A model generated the notes under the pieces. The model was not told the DNA's origin. It saw nothing but the letters and a program-made list of their open reading frames with translations, and searched no databases. Positions 5,914 through 7,948 of a DNA stretch of 7,948 nucleotides are shown in pieces; within the stretch, counting starts at the first letter, position 1, and each line of letters starts with the position of its first letter. The translations under genes were made by a program, and so were the position numbers. This DNA comes from Lichenicoccus sp964245755 (GTDB lineage Bacteria > Pseudomonadota > Alphaproteobacteria > Acetobacterales > Acetobacteraceae), in assembly GCA_964245755.1 (NCBI GenBank), contig CAXTNV010000146.1, positions 1 through 7,948 of the forward strand, in the 5' to 3' direction.

Positions 5914-6837
5914 GAACAGCCGGCGGGTTGCGTAGGAGAGCCACACCTCGCGCCCGGCCAGCCAGTCGCTGCCCAGCAGCATGTCGAACGGCTCCGAAAG
6001 CGGCGCCACCGTCAGCACCGGCGAGGGCTCCGTCTCGTCGCCGATGCGAAGGCTGGAGAAGCGGTGCCAGTGATAGGGCTGCTCGCGCAGGTCCACGCCG
6101 CTGGTGATGCCCCCGGGATCGGCGGCGAGCGTCTCCGACGACACGCCGAGACGCTGCGCCGCTGCCCGCGACAGCAGGTGCGAGCGGGCACCGGTGTCGA
6201 ACAGCGCGCTGATCGGCTGGCCGTCGAGCATGGCCGGCAGCGACAGGCGCACCCCGTGGGCGTCGAGCGCGATGGTCTCGAACGGCCCGCTCCAGGTCGG
6301 CGGCGGGGCACAGGCGAACGAGGGCAGATCGATCCGGTACAGCGACAGGGCGCCTGCGGGGACGTCGAGGTCTAGGTCGAACTGCGACAGCACGTCGCCG
6401 CCGAGGAAGCCCGCCACCGGCGGATCGAGCCGCGGCGCCGCCGGCAGCTCACCCACCGGGATGGAGATGTCGCCGAGCGTCAGGCTTCCGATGGCGAGCT
6501 CCGGCAGGCGCGCAACCCCGGTGGATCCGCCGGTGCCGCCGGTGCCCTGCAGCCGGATACGCAGCTCCGCATCCACGGGTAGCCCGAGTGCCTGAACCGC
6601 CTGCGGCACGATCAGCCCGGCATCGGAGCCGGTGTCGAGCATCAGCCGGATCGGCCGGCCGCGGCTGCTGGCGGGGATCGACAGGAAGCCGCCATCGTCG
6701 CGCAACGGCACGGTTGCCACCCGTTCGCGGCGACAGCCGCCGGGCGGGGCACGTTCGGCCGCGAGCAGGCAGACCGGCCAGAGCAGCCCGGCCAGTCCGA
6801 ACGCGCCGGCGCGCGCGCGGCGCCCGGCCGCCCTCAC
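5893..6837 (-). CDS. Exported two-lobed retropepsin-like aspartic protease
   Basis: This is a predicted peptidase of 314 residues from a GTG start that overlaps the pip stop (GTGA), with GAGAG just upstream. The N-terminus RAAGRRARAG plus a hydrophobic run (12-27) is a plausible signal peptide or anchor, placing it in the periplasm. It holds two copies of a retropepsin-type lobe. Lobe 1 has the catalytic motif DTGS (68-71) after the strand IRLML and a GGDVL loop (146-150). Lobe 2 has DTGA (214-217) after ISALF and GSDWL (289-293). The Gly-rich GTGGTGGSTG (98-107) could be the flap of lobe 1. The two aspartates are 146 residues apart and the second motifs 143 apart, so the protein looks like an internal duplication that can form its active site in one chain. 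The substrate is unknown. It appears to be last in a xerC-pip-protease operon, though a shared role is not evident. Confidence 0.82.
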   Translation of the reverse strand: MRAAGRRARAGAFGLAGLLWPVCLLAAERAPPGGCRRERVATVPLRDDGGFLSIPASSRGRPIRLMLDTGSDAGLIVPQAVQALGLPVDAELRIRLQGTGGTGGSTGVARLPELAIGSLTLGDISIPVGELPAAPRLDPPVAGFLGGDVLSQFDLDLDVPAGALSLYRIDLPSFACAPPPTWSGPFETIALDAHGVRLSLPAMLDGQPISALFDTGARSHLLSRAAAQRLGVSSETLAADPGGITSGVDLREQPYHWHRFSSLRIGDETEPSPVLTVAPLSEPFDMLLGSDWLAGREVWLSYATRRLFVRRPNR

Positions 6838-7802
6838 GCTCTCGGGTCGAGGAACCGGTCGGTGGCGTCGATCAGCGCCGACAGGATGCCGGGCTCGGTG
6901 GTGGCGTGGCCGGCATCCTCGATCAGGTGGAACTCGGCCTGCGGCCAGGCACGGTGCAGGTCCCAGGCGCTGCGCACGGGTGTGGCGACATCGTAGCGCC
7001 CCTGCACGATCACCCCGGGGAGGTGCGCGATGCGGTGCACCTGATGCAGCAGCTGCCCCTCCTCGAGCCAGGCGCCGTGCACGAAGTAGTGGTTCTCGAT
7101 ACGCGCGAAGGCCAGGGCGTAGCGGTCCTCGCCGTGCTGCGAGGCGATCTCGGCGCTGGGCCGCAGCGTCAGCGTCTCTCCTTCCCACAGGCTCCAGGCC
7201 CGCGCCGCCTCGAGCCGCGCCTCCCGATCGTCCGAGGTCAGGCGCGCCCGGTAGGCGCCGATCAGGTCGCCGCGCTCGGCCTCCGGGATCGGCGCCAGGA
7301 AGCGCTCCCATTTGTCCGGGAACAGCCAGGAGGCACCCTCCTGGTAGTACCAGAGCAGCTCGGCGCGGCGCAGCATGAAGATGCCGCGCAGGATCAGGCC
7401 GGTGACGCGCTCCGGATGCGCCTGCGCGTAGGCCAGCGCCAGGGTGCTGCCCCAGGAGCCGCCGAACACCAGCCAGCGTTGCGTGCCGGTCATCTCGCGC
7501 AGCCGCTCGATGTCGTCGACCAGATCCCAGGTGGTGTTGTGCTCGAGCGCTGCATGCGGCACCGAGCGTCCGCAGCCGCGCTGGTCGAACAGCAGGATGC
7601 GGTAGCGGGCCGGATCGAACAGCCGCCGCTGCATGGCCGAACAGCCGCCGCCCGGCCCGCCATGCAGGAACACCACCGGTACGCCGGCGGGATTGCCGCA
7701 AAGTTCCCAGTACACGCCGTGGCCGTCGCCGACCTCGAGCATGCCGTGCGAATACGGCTCGATCGGCGGATAGAAGCCGCGCGGGGCAAGATCAGCCGGC
7801 AT
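6834..7802 (-). CDS. pip: Proline iminopeptidase (prolyl aminopeptidase, S33 family)
   Basis: This is a cytoplasmic alpha/beta-hydrolase that removes N-terminal proline from peptides. It has 322 residues with the ATG at 7802, close to the usual 310-320. The N-terminal YPPIEPYSHGMLEVGDGH (11-28) is characteristic of Pip. HGGPGGG (47-53) forms the oxyanion hole. The nucleophile elbow is GGSWGS with Ser116, and the other catalytic residues are Asp271 in GRYDVATP and His299 in DAGHA, in family order and spacing. WEGE (206-209) and ENHYF (236-240) in the cap region match segments that hold the glutamates recognising the substrate's free amino end in Serratia Pip. The ATG at 7802 is preferred over a TTG at 7820, because the protein then begins just before the conserved block. 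Its stop overlaps the protease start by four bases, and the xerC-like stop is 43 bases upstream, so all three are probably co-transcribed. Confidence 0.94.
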   Translation of the reverse strand: MPADLAPRGFYPPIEPYSHGMLEVGDGHGVYWELCGNPAGVPVVFLHGGPGGGCSAMQRRLFDPARYRILLFDQRGCGRSVPHAALEHNTTWDLVDDIERLREMTGTQRWLVFGGSWGSTLALAYAQAHPERVTGLILRGIFMLRRAELLWYYQEGASWLFPDKWERFLAPIPEAERGDLIGAYRARLTSDDREARLEAARAWSLWEGETLTLRPSAEIASQHGEDRYALAFARIENHYFVHGAWLEEGQLLHQVHRIAHLPGVIVQGRYDVATPVRSAWDLHRAWPQAEFHLIEDAGHATTEPGILSALIDATDRFLDPRA

Positions 7803-7845
7803 GCAGGGTCCCGGGGCCAAGGTGCTGTTTCAGGTCCGGCGAGGG

Positions 7846-7948
7846 TCAGCCTTCGCCGGGCCCGGAGGGGGTCGCCGACACCTTGCCGGCGCGCGGATGG
7901 GCGCTGCGCCACACCTGCATCAGCCGCGTCTCGTCGGCCAGCGTGTAG
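7846..7948 (-). CDS. xerC: Tyrosine recombinase XerC/XerD-type, C-terminal fragment (cut by window edge)
   Basis: Only the last 34 codons are in view, ending at TGA 7846-7848. They read YTLADETRLMQVWRSAHPRA followed by a short Gly/Pro-rich tail. In XerC/XerD proteins the C-terminus has the pattern T-x-x-YT-x-V-x-x-x-x-L-x-x-V/Y-x-x-x-HPRA. The first Tyr here (codon 7945-7947) therefore corresponds to the catalytic tyrosine that attacks DNA during chromosome dimer resolution at dif. The HPRA ending is typical of both XerC and XerD, so the symbol is a best guess. The integrase core and the catalytic RHRH residues lie outside the window. The gene is on the same strand as pip, 43 bases upstream of its ATG. 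Confidence 0.72.
   Translation of the reverse strand, partial: YTLADETRLMQVWRSAHPRAGKVSATPSGPGEG

Noticed and set aside
6838..7701. Upstream extension of the protease frame by 288 codons through pip
   Set aside because: This part overlaps the well-supported pip gene on the same strand and encodes Arg/Ala-rich sequence. The GTG at 6837 with the four-base overlap gives a protein starting with a normal export signal.

Overview
This 7.9 kb window is a very GC-rich stretch of bacterial chromosome. It fits an alphaproteobacterium, probably of the Rhodospirillales/Acetobacterales type. The grounds are the tRNA-Tyr next to an rlmB-type rRNA methyltransferase, a glnK-amtB pair behind a sigma-54-like promoter, a UbiH/UbiF/Coq6-family hydroxylase, and an RTX-like C-terminus at the left edge. 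No database search was possible, so this placement is inference. Nearly all of the window is coding. No transposase, integrase remnant, CRISPR array or phage gene was seen, and no gap between genes exceeds 300 bases.

Left part (1-1638): The window opens in the 3' end of a plus-strand gene that looks like the C-terminus of an RTX/type I-secreted protein. It is interrupted in frame by a TAA just before a run of ten A. Convergent to it is a short proline/glycine-rich lipoprotein, which sits directly downstream of tRNA-Tyr(GTA) on the minus strand. Divergent from the tRNA is rlmB, whose best promoter places the transcript start on the ATG itself.

Middle (1639-3881, minus strand): A UbiH-family FAD monooxygenase (aerobic ubiquinone synthesis) is followed after 118 bases by cysE (serine O-acetyltransferase, cysteine synthesis). 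The monooxygenase has a 15-base tandem repeat encoding an extra N-terminal linker. The gap before cysE carries a 15-base direct repeat.

Nitrogen module (3882-5865, plus strand): A 242-base intergenic region holds a good but imperfect sigma-54 promoter, followed by glnK (PII, with the uridylylation Tyr51) and amtB (ammonium channel). The two genes overlap by four bases. GlnK is expected to plug AmtB when nitrogen is plentiful.

Right part (5866-7948, minus strand, convergent to amtB): The order of transcription is the 3' end of a tyrosine recombinase (xerC-like, cut at its catalytic Tyr), a proline iminopeptidase (pip), and a periplasmic two-lobed retropepsin-like aspartic protease. The protease starts on a GTG overlapping the pip stop. 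A 9-base perfect inverted repeat lies between amtB and the protease gene and may serve as a terminator.

Most of the window is housekeeping. The points most worth a second look are the interrupted RTX-like end, the monooxygenase minisatellite, the monomeric double-DTG protease, and the possible leaderless rlmB transcript. I do not see a previously undescribed multi-gene system here.
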